Source: Clostridia bacterium
GTDB taxonomy: Bacteria; Bacillota_A; Clostridia; Monoglobales; Monoglobaceae
Direction: 5' to 3'
DNA: 57,256 nt
Assembly (NCBI GenBank): GCA_017436135.1
Contig: JAFSDQ010000019.1
Coordinates: forward strand, 1 to 57,256
The number at the start of each line of letters is the position of its first letter. The first letter of the stretch is position 1. Made by a program: the position numbers and the translations under genes. The notes beneath the pieces are model-generated. The model was not told the origin of the DNA. It saw only the letters and a program-made list of their open reading frames with translations, and searched no databases. This document shows, in pieces, positions 1-8,686 of this stretch.

Positions 1-45
1 AAATTGAGGATAAATGATTGGTTTTGCAAAAGCGTTGCGACATTG

Positions 46-158
46 CCCTCCTCATTGAGGAGGGTGGCACGGGTCGCGTGACGGGAGGAGGTTGCAAATT
101 GATTTACATGCTCCACCGACAAACCTAACGGTTTGCCACCTCCCTCATAGAGGGAGGC
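46..158. repeat. composite palindromic intergenic repeat
   Basis: Two GC-rich palindromes bracket about 75 bases. The left one pairs CCCTCCTCA (46-54) with TGAGGAGGG (56-64); the right one pairs CCTCCCTC (139-146) with GAGGGAGG (150-157). GGTGGC (63-68) and GCCACC (135-140) can pair across the middle, and AAACC/GGTTT (121-134) forms a small inner hairpin. The layout resembles the dispersed CTCCCTC...GAGGGAG repeats I know from gut Clostridia genomes. No protein is coded here. The right arm also supplies the ribosome binding site of the next gene. Confidence 0.65.
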
Positions 159-165
159 TATGTAA

Positions 166-540
166 ATGAAAATATTTCGTAATATTATATTGGGCATTAT
201 ATGCTTCTTTCTCATAACATGGATAGGTGCGCTTATAAAATGCGAGGTGCTTACATATCAGCATTATGATGAATTTAAGGATGCCTATCGGGAAAACACT
301 ATGCTTTGGGACATGGAATATTTTAAGGTCTTGAGATATGAACCAAGCAGAAGTAATATTGCACAGGTATATTATGTCGGCGAAGAACATACACTGGGGA
401 GCGTTTTAACATTTCAATATGACCATGAGACAGAGCGGTGGAAAGAAATTTGCTGGTCTACAATCTGGTCAGGGGTCGGAGGCAGTGCATCAGAAGTAAT
501 ATGGCCTTATTGGTGGCATTTTATTTATGGCGGACTTTAG
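166..540 (+). CDS. small membrane-anchored protein, unknown function
   Basis: A 124-residue protein with one hydrophobic segment at about residues 6-25, consistent with an N-terminal membrane anchor or uncleaved signal, followed by a soluble domain of about 95 residues rich in Trp and Tyr. The C-terminus contains SASEVIWPYWWHF, a motif I associate with small uncharacterised Clostridia proteins; no function is known to me. The start ATG lies 8 bases after GGGAGG, which is the right arm of the upstream palindromic repeat, so the repeat appears to provide the ribosome binding site. It is convergent with nth and isolated from any operon. The gene is probably real because of the strong Shine-Dalgarno sequence and coherent membrane-plus-domain composition, but homology was not testable here. 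Confidence 0.6.
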   Translation: MKIFRNIILGIICFFLITWIGALIKCEVLTYQHYDEFKDAYRENTMLWDMEYFKVLRYEPSRSNIAQVYYVGEEHTLGSVLTFQYDHETERWKEICWSTIWSGVGGSASEVIWPYWWHFIYGGL

Positions 541-549
541 GTATATAAC

Positions 550-578
550 AAAAAAAGGTCGCAGGATTTCCTGCGACC
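550..578 (-). terminator. intrinsic terminator of nth
   Basis: Perfect 9-bp stem GGTCGCAGG (557-565) / CCTGCGACC (570-578) with an ATTT loop. Read leftward, the stem is followed by a run of seven T (complement of 550-556), so it ends nth. It may also stop weak rightward transcription from the small gene that ends at 540. Confidence 0.85.
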
Positions 579-585
579 ATTTAAT

Positions 586-1233
586 TTACACATTTATTTT
601 CGGGCAAAGGTGATTTAGTGGACAAATATCGCATTTGGGGCCTCGTGCCATACAGTATTCCCGCCCATGAAAGACAAGGCAATGGCAAAACTGTGCCCAA
701 CTCTCGGGTGGCAGAAGCTTTTGTAAATCAAGCTCTATCTTATAAGGGTCGGAATTTTTAGTCAGCCCCATTCTGTTTGAGAGCCTTGTGGCGTGGGTGT
801 CCACCACAATTCCGGGGATACCGAAAAAATCACCCAATACTAAATTGGCAGTCTTTCTGCCCACTCCGGGCAGAGATAAAAGATCTTCCATAGTTTGGGG
901 TACTTCGCCTCCAAAATCCTCAATCAGCTTTTTGCAACAGCCGATTATATTTTTTGCTTTGTTACGAAAAAAGCCTGTAGAGCGAATATCTTCCCGAAGC
1001 TCCAACTCGTCTGCGTTTGCAAAGGCGTAAACGTCGGGATATTTTTTGAAGAGTGCAGGGGTTACAAGGTTTACCCTTGCATCTGTACACTGTGCCGCAA
1101 GCTGTGTGGCAATCAGGAGCTCAAGGGCAGAGGTGTAGTCAAGAGTGCAGTCTGCCCCTTTATATACATCATCAAATATTTTGTTGATTTCCTGTGCTCT
1201 TTCTGCTTTCTTGGAAAGACTTTCTCTCATCAT
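586..1233 (-). CDS. nth: endonuclease III (DNA glycosylase/AP lyase)
   Basis: Base-excision repair enzyme that removes oxidised pyrimidines and cuts the abasic site. At 215 residues it is full length for the family. The helix-hairpin-helix LPGVGRKTA lies at residues 121-129 with the catalytic Lys127, and the catalytic Asp145 is in VVDTHATR. The C-terminal [4Fe-4S] cluster ligands are Cys194, Cys201, Cys204 and Cys210, with the canonical C-x6-C-x2-C-x5-C spacing. The protein begins Met-Met, so the start may be either codon. The gene is monocistronic, divergent from glyA and ends in the hairpin at 550-578. Identification is secure. Confidence 0.97.
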   Translation of the reverse strand: MMRESLSKKAERAQEINKIFDDVYKGADCTLDYTSALELLIATQLAAQCTDARVNLVTPALFKKYPDVYAFANADELELREDIRSTGFFRNKAKNIIGCCKKLIEDFGGEVPQTMEDLLSLPGVGRKTANLVLGDFFGIPGIVVDTHATRLSNRMGLTKNSDPYKIELDLQKLLPPESWAQFCHCLVFHGREYCMARGPKCDICPLNHLCPKINV

Positions 1234-1279
1234 AAATCACCTCTTATATGGATAGGCAAGCTTTTGCTGTAAAAGGCTA

Positions 1280-1314
1280 TTGCAAAAATTCCTGTTATGT
1301 ATTATAATACATAA
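1280..1314 (+). promoter_or_regulatory. glyA promoter with palindrome over the -10
   Basis: TTGCAA (1280-1285), a 17-base spacer and TATAAT (1303-1308) form a near-consensus sigma-A promoter. The -10 sits at the centre of a perfect 20-bp palindrome (1295-1314, left half TTATGTATTA), a plausible operator. The transcript would start near 1316, about 40 bases ahead of the glyA ATG, with AACGGAGGAT as ribosome binding site. Confidence 0.75.
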
Positions 1315-1356
1315 TAGGTAAATTTGCAATATTTATAATAAACGGAGGATAAAAAT

Positions 1357-2595
1357 ATGTTTGAGCTTGAAAATGTCAGAAAATACGATGCCGAGGTTGC
1401 GGCTGCCATTGACAAGGAAATCTCAAGACAGCGCGGTAAGATAGAGCTTATTGCGTCAGAGAACTTTGTCAGCCCTGCTGTAATGGAGGCAATGGGTACA
1501 CCCCTTACAAATAAGTATGCAGAGGGTTATCCGGGCAAGAGATACTATGGCGGTTGCGAATATGTTGACATAGTAGAGGACCTTGCAAGAGACAGAGCCA
1601 AGGAGCTCTTTGGTGCAGAGTTTGCCAATGTACAGCCCCATTCAGGCGCGTCAGCAAACCTTGCTGTTTTCTTTGCGGCAATGGAGCCGGGTGACACATA
1701 TCTTGGTATGAATTTGGCACATGGGGGACATTTAAGTCATGGTTCACCTGTAAATATTTCAGGTAAATACTTCAATGTTGTTCCCTACGGCGTGGACAGC
1801 GAAACCCACAGAATTGATTATGATGAGGTAAGACGCCTTGCCCACGAAAACAAGCCAAAGCTTATCCTGGCAGGTGCAAGTGCCTATGCAAGAGAAATAG
1901 ACTTTGAGGCATTCCGTGAGATTGCAGACGAGGTTGGTGCATATCTTATGGTAGATATGGCACATATTGCAGGACTTGTTGCGGCAGGACTCCATAAGAG
2001 CCCTGTTCCTTATGCAGACTTTGTAACAACTACAACTCACAAAACTCTTCGTGGTCCCAGAGGCGGACTTATACTTTGCAAGGAAGAGTACGGTCCAATG
2101 ATAAACAAGGCAGTTTTCCCCGGATGTCAGGGTGGACCTCTTATGCATGTTATAGCGGGAAAAGCCGTATGTCTTAAAGAAGCATTGTCACCTGAATTTA
2201 AAGAATATCAGCTTCAGGTGAAGAAAAATGCCGCAAAGCTTGCAGAAGAGCTTATAGCAAGAGATATTGATATTATATCAGGGGGTACAGATAACCACCT
2301 TATGCTTGTAAGTCTTCTTAAACAGGATAAGACAGGAAAAGAAGTTGAGCATAACCTTGACGAGGTTGGTATCACTTGTAATAAAAATGCTATCCCCGAT
2401 GACCCCAAGAGTCCTTTTGTTACCAGCGGTATAAGACTTGGTACTCCTGCTGTTACCACAAGAGGCTTTAAGGAAGAGGATATGACAGAGGTTGCAGACT
2501 TGATTTCTTTGGTAATCAAGGATTTTGAGGGAAATCAAAAAGACGTTGCACAAAGAGTTCAGGCTCTCTGCAAGAAGCATCCGCTTTATGAATAA
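1357..2595 (+). CDS. glyA: serine hydroxymethyltransferase
   Basis: PLP enzyme that interconverts serine and glycine while loading one-carbon units onto tetrahydrofolate; cytosolic. The 412-residue length is typical. Diagnostic motifs are [15 protein letters not shown] near residues 31-45, YGGCEYVD near 64-71, the PLP-site Asp200 and His203 in [13 protein letters not shown], and the Schiff-base Lys229 in [14 protein letters not shown]. The start is fixed by GGAGG seven to eight bases upstream. The stop codon overlaps the start of rarA by 8 bases (ATGAATAA), so the two are translationally coupled. A promoter with a palindromic -10 region lies directly upstream. Confidence 0.98.
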   Translation: MFELENVRKYDAEVAAAIDKEISRQRGKIELIASENFVSPAVMEAMGTPLTNKYAEGYPGKRYYGGCEYVDIVEDLARDRAKELFGAEFANVQPHSGASANLAVFFAAMEPGDTYLGMNLAHGGHLSHGSPVNISGKYFNVVPYGVDSETHRIDYDEVRRLAHENKPKLILAGASAYAREIDFEAFREIADEVGAYLMVDMAHIAGLVAAGLHKSPVPYADFVTTTTHKTLRGPRGGLILCKEEYGPMINKAVFPGCQGGPLMHVIAGKAVCLKEALSPEFKEYQLQVKKNAAKLAEELIARDIDIISGGTDNHLMLVSLLKQDKTGKEVEHNLDEVGITCNKNAIPDDPKSPFVTSGIRLGTPAVTTRGFKEEDMTEVADLISLVIKDFEGNQKDVAQRVQALCKKHPLYE

Positions 2596-3865
2596 ACCCC
2601 TTGCTGACAGGATTCGTCCTACCTGTCTGGATGACGTTGCAGGGCAGCGGCACATACTTGGCAAGGGACGGATTCTGCGTAATATTATTGAGAGCGGAAA
2701 CATACCGAGTATGATTTTTTACGGCCCGTCGGGGACGGGCAAAACTACTGTTGCAAATATTGCGGCGGCAATAAGCAACAGACCCCTATACAAGCTCAAC
2801 GCTACAAACGCATCTGTTGCGGATATAAAGGCGATTGTAAAAGAGAGCGAGGGGCTGATGGGACAAGATGGGGTGCTTCTCTATCTTGACGAGATACAGA
2901 ACTTCAATAAAAAACAGCAGCAATCCTTGCTGGAATATACAGAGAGCGGTAGAATAACCCTTATTGCAAGCACTACAGAAAACCCGTATTTTTATGTGTA
3001 TAATGCAATACTCTCAAGAAGTACGGTATTTGAATTCAGGCACCTCACCCAAGAGGATGTATGTCAGGTGCTGACAAGAGCCCTCAAAATACTTCAGGAA
3101 GATTTTGCAGAGGGGGTACTGTGTGCGGATGGGGATTTTCTCCTTCAGCTTGCTGAAAAGTCAGGAGGGGATGTAAGACGTGCTCTAAACTCTCTTGAGC
3201 TTGCTGTTTGCTATACTCCCCCCGAAAAGGATGGGAAAATTTATCTGAATTCCCGGGTTGTGGAGCAGTGTACCCAGAAAAAAGTAATGCAATATGATAA
3301 ACTGGGTGACAGCCACTATGACATATTAAGCGGATTCCAGAAGTCAATAAGAGGAAGCGACCCGGATGCTGCTGTACATTATCTTGCAAGGCTTGTGGCA
3401 GCAGATGATATTCAGTCGATATGCAGACGGCTTATGGTTATTGCGTGCGAGGATATAGGACTTGCCTACCCAAACGCAATAGCGATAGTAAAGGCGTGCG
3501 TGGACAGTGCTCTTATGCTGGGCTTCCCCGAGGCAAGAATCCCCCTTGCCCAGGCGACCATACTTCTGGCTACCGCGCCCAAATCGAATTCGGCATATCT
3601 TGCCCTTGACAAGGCTCTTTATGATATAGAGCATATTGATACAGGGAATATTCCAAGACAGCTTCAAAATGTGCACTATGACGGAGAGGGAGATTTGCCA
3701 AAGGGTCAGAATTATCTCTATCCCCACGACTATCCTAATCACTATGTCAAGCAGCAATATCTGCCCGATAAGATAAAGGATAAGGTTTACTATGTCCCGG
3801 GAAATAACAAAACGGAGCAAAGCGCAAAAGAATACTGGGACAATATAAAAAAGGGCAACCGATAG
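2588..3865 (+). CDS. rarA: replication-associated recombination protein A (RarA/MgsA), AAA+ ATPase
   Basis: Clamp-loader-like AAA+ ATPase that acts at stalled replication forks. I chose the ATG at 2588 because the protein then begins [20 protein letters not shown], the usual N-terminus; an in-frame Met 63 bases upstream would only add residues lying inside glyA. Length is 425 residues, normal for the family. Walker A GPSGTGKT is at 46-53, Walker B LLYLDE at 97-102, sensor 1 ASTTEN at 127-132 and the arginine finger is probably Arg144 in ILSRSTVF. The C-terminal half carries the MgsA/RarA tetramerisation region. It overlaps glyA by 8 bases and is followed by a long bidirectional terminator. 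Confidence 0.95.
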   Translation: MNKPLADRIRPTCLDDVAGQRHILGKGRILRNIIESGNIPSMIFYGPSGTGKTTVANIAAAISNRPLYKLNATNASVADIKAIVKESEGLMGQDGVLLYLDEIQNFNKKQQQSLLEYTESGRITLIASTTENPYFYVYNAILSRSTVFEFRHLTQEDVCQVLTRALKILQEDFAEGVLCADGDFLLQLAEKSGGDVRRALNSLELAVCYTPPEKDGKIYLNSRVVEQCTQKKVMQYDKLGDSHYDILSGFQKSIRGSDPDAAVHYLARLVAADDIQSICRRLMVIACEDIGLAYPNAIAIVKACVDSALMLGFPEARIPLAQATILLATAPKSNSAYLALDKALYDIEHIDTGNIPRQLQNVHYDGEGDLPKGQNYLYPHDYPNHYVKQQYLPDKIKDKVYYVPGNNKTEQSAKEYWDNIKKGNR

Positions 3866-3893
3866 GGGAGAGTCCACAAGAACGGTAAATTTT

Positions 3894-3931
3894 AAAGGCA
3901 GAAACGATTTAATCCAATCGTTTCTGCCTTT
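3894..3931. terminator. bidirectional terminator between rarA and rqcP
   Basis: Perfect 16-bp stem, AAAGGCAGAAACGATT (3894-3909) paired with 3916-3931, with a 6-base loop. The A- and T-rich stem ends serve both convergent transcripts. Confidence 0.9.
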
Positions 3932-3934
3932 TGA

Positions 3935-4177
3935 TTATTCTATTACCTCATACATTGTCCTTGCGTCGTCTTTAAAGGCGGTGTCTTTTACCTCTAAAAC
4001 ACGGACAGAAAGAGGCTTTGCACCAAATAAAATCGTAATTTCGTCCCCTGCCTTTACATCATAAGAGGCTCGGGCAATTTTTCCGTTTACGCTGACACGT
4101 CCGCCGTCGCAGGCTTCGTTTGCAATGGTTCGGCGTTTTATCAATCTTGAAACCTTTAAATATTTATCAAGTCGCAT
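3935..4177 (-). CDS. rqcP: S4-domain ribosome quality-control protein RqcP (YabO family)
   Basis: An 80-residue protein almost wholly made of an S4 RNA-binding domain: MRLDKYLKVSRLIKRRT at the N-terminus and GGRVSVNGK near residues 25-33. Family members (Bacillus YabO/RqcP, E. coli Hsp15) bind stalled 50S-peptidyl-tRNA complexes; RqcP works with RqcH in alanine tailing. The start overlaps the mazG stop by one base (TAATG) and is preceded by GAGGAG. The gene order flippase, mazG, rqcP matches yabM-yabN-yabO in Bacillus subtilis, which supports the assignment over a generic S4 protein. Confidence 0.88.
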   Translation of the reverse strand: MRLDKYLKVSRLIKRRTIANEACDGGRVSVNGKIARASYDVKAGDEITILFGAKPLSVRVLEVKDTAFKDDARTMYEVIE

Positions 4178-4833
4178 TATTTTTTCTCCTCAAATTCTTC
4201 AAAATCTTCAATAAATTTATTTATATATCCCGAAAGTGCAACCTCGGGGTCTATTCCATGGCTCTCTGCCGCAACGGATATATCAAAGAGGAGCTTGCCG
4301 AAAGCTTCCTCGGTTTTTACATCTGTTGTCTGTGCAGAATATTCATAACCCGCCTTTTTTGCTTTTTTATAAATCTTTTGGGCACGCATAAGAGTAGGAA
4401 TATAAGCAGAAACTCCTTTCAGCTCGTCTGTGATACTTTGCTGATGTCGGTCGCCTCTTTTTATAGCATCCCAGTTTTTAAGAACCTGTTCGCTGTTTTC
4501 TACATCCACATCTCCGAAAACGTGGGGGTGCCGATGTATCATCTTACGGCAGAGAACATCAATAACGTCGCTTATATCATACTCGCTATTATCTTGCGCA
4601 ATCTGTGCATGAAGCATCACCTGTAAAAGAACATCTCCGCTCTCGTCTGCAATCTTTTCGGGTTTTTTATCGTCAATTGCCTCCACCAGCTCATACGCCT
4701 CTTCAATAAGGCTTTTCCGTATGCTTTCGTGAGTTTGCTCCCTGTCCCAGGGACAGCCGCCCGGAGCACGAAGCTTTGCTATAATTTCCACCAACTCATC
4801 AAAATTGTATTTTTCTCTTTTGTTATAATCCAT
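4177..4833 (-). CDS. mazG: MazG nucleoside triphosphate pyrophosphohydrolase
   Basis: Hydrolyses (d)NTPs to the monophosphate, a house-cleaning function. The N-terminal MazG domain starts with GGCPWDREQTHESIRK at residues 25-40; the Mg-binding four-helix motif is Glu44/Glu45/Glu48 and Glu64/Asp67 (EEAYE ... DESGD). At 218 residues it is shorter than E. coli MazG (about 263) but keeps part of the second domain. It lacks the N-terminal methylase-like domain fused in Bacillus YabN. CCGGAGGAATATAAA precedes the ATG. It is the middle gene of the spoVB-like/mazG/rqcP block. Confidence 0.93.
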   Translation of the reverse strand: MDYNKREKYNFDELVEIIAKLRAPGGCPWDREQTHESIRKSLIEEAYELVEAIDDKKPEKIADESGDVLLQVMLHAQIAQDNSEYDISDVIDVLCRKMIHRHPHVFGDVDVENSEQVLKNWDAIKRGDRHQQSITDELKGVSAYIPTLMRAQKIYKKAKKAGYEYSAQTTDVKTEEAFGKLLFDISVAAESHGIDPEVALSGYINKFIEDFEEFEEKK

Positions 4834-4875
4834 TTTATATTCCTCCGGTTCGGATATCTTCTGTCACATTAAAAG

Positions 4876-6615
4876 CTATTTTATAAGCTTGTATTTTTCA
4901 AGTATTCCTGCTATTTTTTTGCCCTTGGGAAGCATCAAAATATCTTCACGCCGTACTGATTTTACGGCAAAAATCGTAATAGCATAAACTACTACGCAAA
5001 CCGCGATTTCCACAAGGCATATTGCCTTGCTGATGGGGATAAAGGTGGACATAACATATCCGACTGCCCCCATAATTGCAGCGGCAAGAGTGGGCTTGAT
5101 TATAAAGCTGTTCCACTTAAATTCAATACCTGCAGCTTTTATAATCCCTCTGATATTTAAAATTGCGATTATCAGGTAGCATATTCCTGTGCCTACAGGC
5201 GCACCGTCGATTCCAAGATAAGGAATACAGAAAAAGTTTATCAGTATCTTTACGGCACCGCCGATAACCATGTGGATTACAGGCTTATATACCTTGCCGT
5301 ATGCCTGAAGTATAGCGTTGGAAACCTGAACAAGACCTACAGGAATAATGGCACAGGAAAGTATGGTAAGTACGGAGTGGGCATTGTAGTCGCTGAACAA
5401 GAAGTATAATATCTCCTTTGCCAAAACTGCCATACCAAAGGCACAGGGAGCTGCAAAAAGTACAGCAATGCGAAGAGTGCTTTCGGTTACCCTTTTTGCC
5501 TCTGCTCTTTCAGAGCGGGCAACTGCCGCAGAAATGGCAGGCACAACACTTGTACCAAGAGCAACAATAAGTGTAAGAGGCAGATTGAACATAGTAAGAG
5601 CCTTGCCTGTATACATTCCGTAAAGAGTTGCTGCCTTTTGTGCAAGAAGCTCTGCCCCTGACCAACCCTCTGAAACAACCTTTTCAAAGAATGCAGTGCC
5701 CTCTGCGAACATAAATTCGTACTTATCAAAAACCTCGGGTCTGATTACAAGACGGTGGCTTATTGTTCCCATATCAATAAGTGTGGTAAGGCTTGAAACT
5801 GATGCACCTATTGTAATGGGAATTGCAATTTTTATAAGCTCTTTAAGTATGGCTTTACTGTTTCGTGCAGCAAGGTCCTTTTGGGTTGCAGGCAGCCTTC
5901 TTTTATGAAAAATATAAACTATTGTCATCAAAAGACAGGCAAGGAAGGTACCTGAAGTAACACCGAATATGGCACCTGCTGATGCGAAAACTGTTTTTGT
6001 GTGGGGAGAGTTTACCTCTCGTGCGGCAAAGTTTATGGCAGAGTCAAGAGAGCCGTTGACAGCCATATTCATAAACAAATATGCCAAAAGCAAGCCGATA
6101 AACATTTTCCCGGAGGATTCTATAACCTCGCTGAATGCAGTAGGATACATATTCTGTCTTCCTTGAAAATATCCTCTGTAGGCAGAGGTCATTGCAACAA
6201 AAAATACAGCGGGGGCAATAGCGGTAATACCCAAAGATGCATCGGGTATTCCTACAAGGGCTGCCAGTTTATCTGCAAAAACAAACATAATTAAGGTGCC
6301 TATAAGACCGATAACAAAAAGAAAGGAAAATGCAACACGAAAAACACGTCTTGCTTCTGTTTCGTCACCTCTTGCGGCACTTTCTGAAACCATCTTGGAA
6401 ATGGCGACAGGGAAGCCTGCTGTAGCAATAATAAACATAAAGGTATATATCTGATAGGCAACATTAAAGTAGCCGCTTCCGTCATCCCCTATAAGATTTA
6501 TGAGAGGAACTTTAAATAGAGCACCTATAATTTTTACAATGAAGTTGGCAATACCAAGAATAAGAGCGCCCTTTATAAAGGATTGACCTCTCTTGAATTT
6601 TTTTGTATCTTCCAT
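4876..6615 (-). CDS. MOP-family lipid/polysaccharide flippase (SpoVB/YabM-like)
   Basis: A 579-residue polytopic membrane protein with about 14 hydrophobic helices, starting at GALILGIANFIVKIIGALFKVPL (residues about 16-38). The early sequence KVPLINLIGDDGSGYFN and repeated polar-aromatic turns are typical of the polysaccharide biosynthesis/SpoVB branch of the MOP exporter superfamily, which moves undecaprenyl-linked cell-wall or polysaccharide intermediates across the membrane. Position upstream of mazG and rqcP matches yabM of Bacillus, a SpoVB paralogue. A role in sporulation or peptidoglycan cannot be decided from sequence. The region upstream (6616-6744) is AT-rich and its promoter was not pinned down. 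Confidence 0.85.
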   Translation of the reverse strand: MEDTKKFKRGQSFIKGALILGIANFIVKIIGALFKVPLINLIGDDGSGYFNVAYQIYTFMFIIATAGFPVAISKMVSESAARGDETEARRVFRVAFSFLFVIGLIGTLIMFVFADKLAALVGIPDASLGITAIAPAVFFVAMTSAYRGYFQGRQNMYPTAFSEVIESSGKMFIGLLLAYLFMNMAVNGSLDSAINFAAREVNSPHTKTVFASAGAIFGVTSGTFLACLLMTIVYIFHKRRLPATQKDLAARNSKAILKELIKIAIPITIGASVSSLTTLIDMGTISHRLVIRPEVFDKYEFMFAEGTAFFEKVVSEGWSGAELLAQKAATLYGMYTGKALTMFNLPLTLIVALGTSVVPAISAAVARSERAEAKRVTESTLRIAVLFAAPCAFGMAVLAKEILYFLFSDYNAHSVLTILSCAIIPVGLVQVSNAILQAYGKVYKPVIHMVIGGAVKILINFFCIPYLGIDGAPVGTGICYLIIAILNIRGIIKAAGIEFKWNSFIIKPTLAAAIMGAVGYVMSTFIPISKAICLVEIAVCVVVYAITIFAVKSVRREDILMLPKGKKIAGILEKYKLIK

Positions 6616-6744
6616 TTTCTCACCCCGAAAATATCTTATGATTAAACATTATTATATTATATTATACTTTGTCCTAAATTACAACCTTTAATATATGAAT
6701 TTTTCTTAACATAGCCGTTACAGAGAACAAGTGAATCAGGGATA

Positions 6745-6785
6745 TTGACTCTTTCCGTAATATATGTTAATATAAGTACGGAAAG
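6745..6785 (+). promoter_or_regulatory. trxA: trxA promoter with inverted repeat around the -10
   Basis: TTGACT (6745-6750), a 17-base spacer and TAATAT (6768-6773). The arms CTTTCCGTA (6751-6759) and TACGGAAAG (6777-6785) form a perfect 9-bp inverted repeat that flanks the -10 element, so it may be an operator or a hairpin at the transcript start. Confidence 0.7.
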
Positions 6786-6844
6786 GCTTTGCAAAAAAAG
6801 ACTGTAGTATCGATATAAAATAAACTTGAATGAGGTGAACTGTT

Positions 6845-7156
6845 ATGAATGAAATCAAAATTACAAAACAAAATTTTGAGCAGGAAGTATTAAAATCAGA
6901 CAAGCCCGTATTGATAGATTTTTGGGCAACCTGGTGCGGACCCTGTCGTATGATTGCTCCCATTGTAGAGGAAATTGCAAATGAAGCAAGTGGAAAATTT
7001 AAGGTTGGCAAGGTAAACGTAGATGAGGAGCCCGAGCTTGCCTCTGCTTTTCAGGTAGCCAGCATACCTACTCTTGTGGTGGTTAAGGACGGCAAGGTTA
7101 CGGGAAGTGCTGTAGGCTTCAGACAAAAGGAACAGATTTTAGAGCTTTTGAAATAA
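6845..7156 (+). CDS. trxA: thioredoxin
   Basis: Cytosolic dithiol-disulfide reductant of 103 residues, the standard size. The active site WCGPC gives Cys31 and Cys34; the preceding DFWATW and the cis-proline Pro75 in VASIPTLVV are classical. The buried Asp25 in LIDFWA is present. TGAGGTG lies 7 bases before the ATG. The gene is monocistronic, with its own promoter at 6745 and a terminator at 7189-7219. No thioredoxin reductase is nearby. Confidence 0.97.
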   Translation: MNEIKITKQNFEQEVLKSDKPVLIDFWATWCGPCRMIAPIVEEIANEASGKFKVGKVNVDEEPELASAFQVASIPTLVVVKDGKVTGSAVGFRQKEQILELLK

Positions 7157-7188
7157 GTAATGAGGGCTGTGCCTTCGATATCAAACTG

Positions 7189-7219
7189 AATCGGGGTTAG
7201 GAAATGACCCCGATTTTTT
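7189..7219 (+). terminator. intrinsic terminator after trxA
   Basis: AATCGGGGT (7189-7197) pairs with ACCCCGATT (7207-7215), followed by a six-T run (7214-7219). It ends immediately before the first possible start codon of the ClC gene. Confidence 0.88.
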
Positions 7220-7240
7220 GTGGAAAATGTAAAGACAGAT

Positions 7241-8623
7241 ATGGATATGAATATGAATATGAATACAAAAATAATAAAAAAAGCTTTTGCATGTGTTGGA
7301 TTATCAATAATCTGCGGAATTTTTACAGGAACAATAATTTTTATTTTTAAGCTGATTGCATCTTATATAATCTCGGCATCGGGACAGGTGTATGAATTTG
7401 TAAGGGTAAATCCGAGGTATATACCTGTTTTGTTTGTGTGCCTGGGGGCTGTAGCTGCGGGAATTTATTATGTGTTAAAAGCGGAGCCTGAATGCAAGGG
7501 GAGCGGAATACCTACGGCTGTATTGTATATAAAGGAGTTTATACAATTCAGGTGGCTCAAAACCATGCTTTTATTGCCTGTATCCGCATGGCTTACATTT
7601 TTTTCAGGAATACCCTTGGGAAACGAGGGACCCAGCGTACAGCTTGGCTGCAGTACAGGAAAAGGAATTGCAAATATATTTGGTAAAAAGGACAAGCTGT
7701 GGTCAGGCTGGCTTATGACCGGAGGGGCAAGCGCAGGCTTTGCTTCTGCCACAGGCGCTCCTGTTGCGGCAATAATGTTTGCCCTGGAGGAAATACATAC
7801 CAGGGCTAATTCCTTTGGGCTTATTTCGGCACTGGTTTCTGTGTTGTCTGCAACAGGGATAACTAAAGTCCTGGGGAGAATTTTTCAGGTAAAAACATCG
7901 TTAATGGATATAGCTGTTAAGACTGTGATGCCTGTAGAATATATATGGATGGCGGCAATTGTAGGTGTTGTGTCAGGCATAGGCGCAATTATTCTTGCGG
8001 GCTTATATAAGGCGACAGGACAGCTGGAGAAAAAATGGCTTCACAAGGTTCCCGCATTTGTGAAAATAATGGCAGTTGTTTTAGCTGCAGGGGCAATGGG
8101 GTTGATTTCAGGCACATTTATTGGCTCGGGACATTCTCTGATAGGCGCACTTTTAAATAAGGAAAGCTTGAGTATGGCTCTTTTACTGGCAGCCTTGCTT
8201 GTCAGAGGAATAATGCTTGCTTTATCAAATAATGCAGGAATAACAGGAGGGACATTTTTACCCACCCTGGCAATTGGTGCTGTAATCGGAGAGCTTTGCG
8301 GCAGAGTGTTTTTTGCAACAGGAGCTATGCCCGAGGAATACAAAATTATTATAATAACAATGGGAATAGCAGCGTTTCTCGGGGCAAAAGCAAAAGCTCC
8401 TCTGTTGGCTGTTTGTTTTTCCCTGGAGGTTCTTTCTGCCTACCAAAATATATTTATGTTTTTAGTTTGTGTTGTCTGCTCTGTCCTTGTGGCTTTATTG
8501 TATGATATTGTAATTAAAAGATTTTGCAGTAAAATAAACAAAGTTGATGCTCTAAAAGATAGTGACTATGAAGATAAAAACATCAGCGGAGAAAGCAGTC
8601 TATGCAAAAAAGAGGAAATATAG
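7241..8623 (+). CDS. ClC-family chloride channel or Cl-/H+ antiporter
   Basis: Polytopic membrane protein of about 460 residues. It holds the three anion-pathway motifs in order: GSGIPTA, GNEGPS with the external gating glutamate, and GGTFLP near the C-terminal half. FALEEIHTR retains the glutamate equivalent to Glu203 of E. coli ClC-ec1, which favours a proton-coupled chloride antiporter over a channel. The GSGIP serine argues against a fluoride-specific ClC, which has Met there. The reading frame is open from a GTG at 7220, but that codon abuts the T-run of the trxA terminator and has no Shine-Dalgarno sequence; I prefer one of the Met codons at 7241-7259 (a Met-Asp/Asn repeat). No clear promoter separates it from trxA. 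Confidence 0.88.
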   Translation: MDMNMNMNTKIIKKAFACVGLSIICGIFTGTIIFIFKLIASYIISASGQVYEFVRVNPRYIPVLFVCLGAVAAGIYYVLKAEPECKGSGIPTAVLYIKEFIQFRWLKTMLLLPVSAWLTFFSGIPLGNEGPSVQLGCSTGKGIANIFGKKDKLWSGWLMTGGASAGFASATGAPVAAIMFALEEIHTRANSFGLISALVSVLSATGITKVLGRIFQVKTSLMDIAVKTVMPVEYIWMAAIVGVVSGIGAIILAGLYKATGQLEKKWLHKVPAFVKIMAVVLAAGAMGLISGTFIGSGHSLIGALLNKESLSMALLLAALLVRGIMLALSNNAGITGGTFLPTLAIGAVIGELCGRVFFATGAMPEEYKIIIITMGIAAFLGAKAKAPLLAVCFSLEVLSAYQNIFMFLVCVVCSVLVALLYDIVIKRFCSKINKVDALKDSDYEDKNISGESSLCKKEEI

Positions 8624-8650
8624 TTATAGGGAAAGACTAAAATCCCGAAA

Positions 8651-8678
8651 AAAAGCGACCCTTACAAGGGTCGCTTTT
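8651..8678. terminator. bidirectional terminator between ClC gene and GH20 gene
   Basis: Perfect 12-bp stem AAAAGCGACCCT (8651-8662) / 8667-8678 with a TACA loop; A/T-rich on both outer sides. Confidence 0.9.
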
Positions 8679-8686
8679 AAAATAAA

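Noticed and set aside
1234..1356. Glycine riboswitch upstream of glyA
   Set aside because: Only about 40 transcribed bases precede the start codon, too short for a glycine aptamer, and no conserved core was seen.
7241..8623. Fluoride-type ClC (fluoride/proton antiporter)
   Set aside because: The selectivity motif is GSGIP with Ser and the internal glutamate is present, as in chloride-type members.
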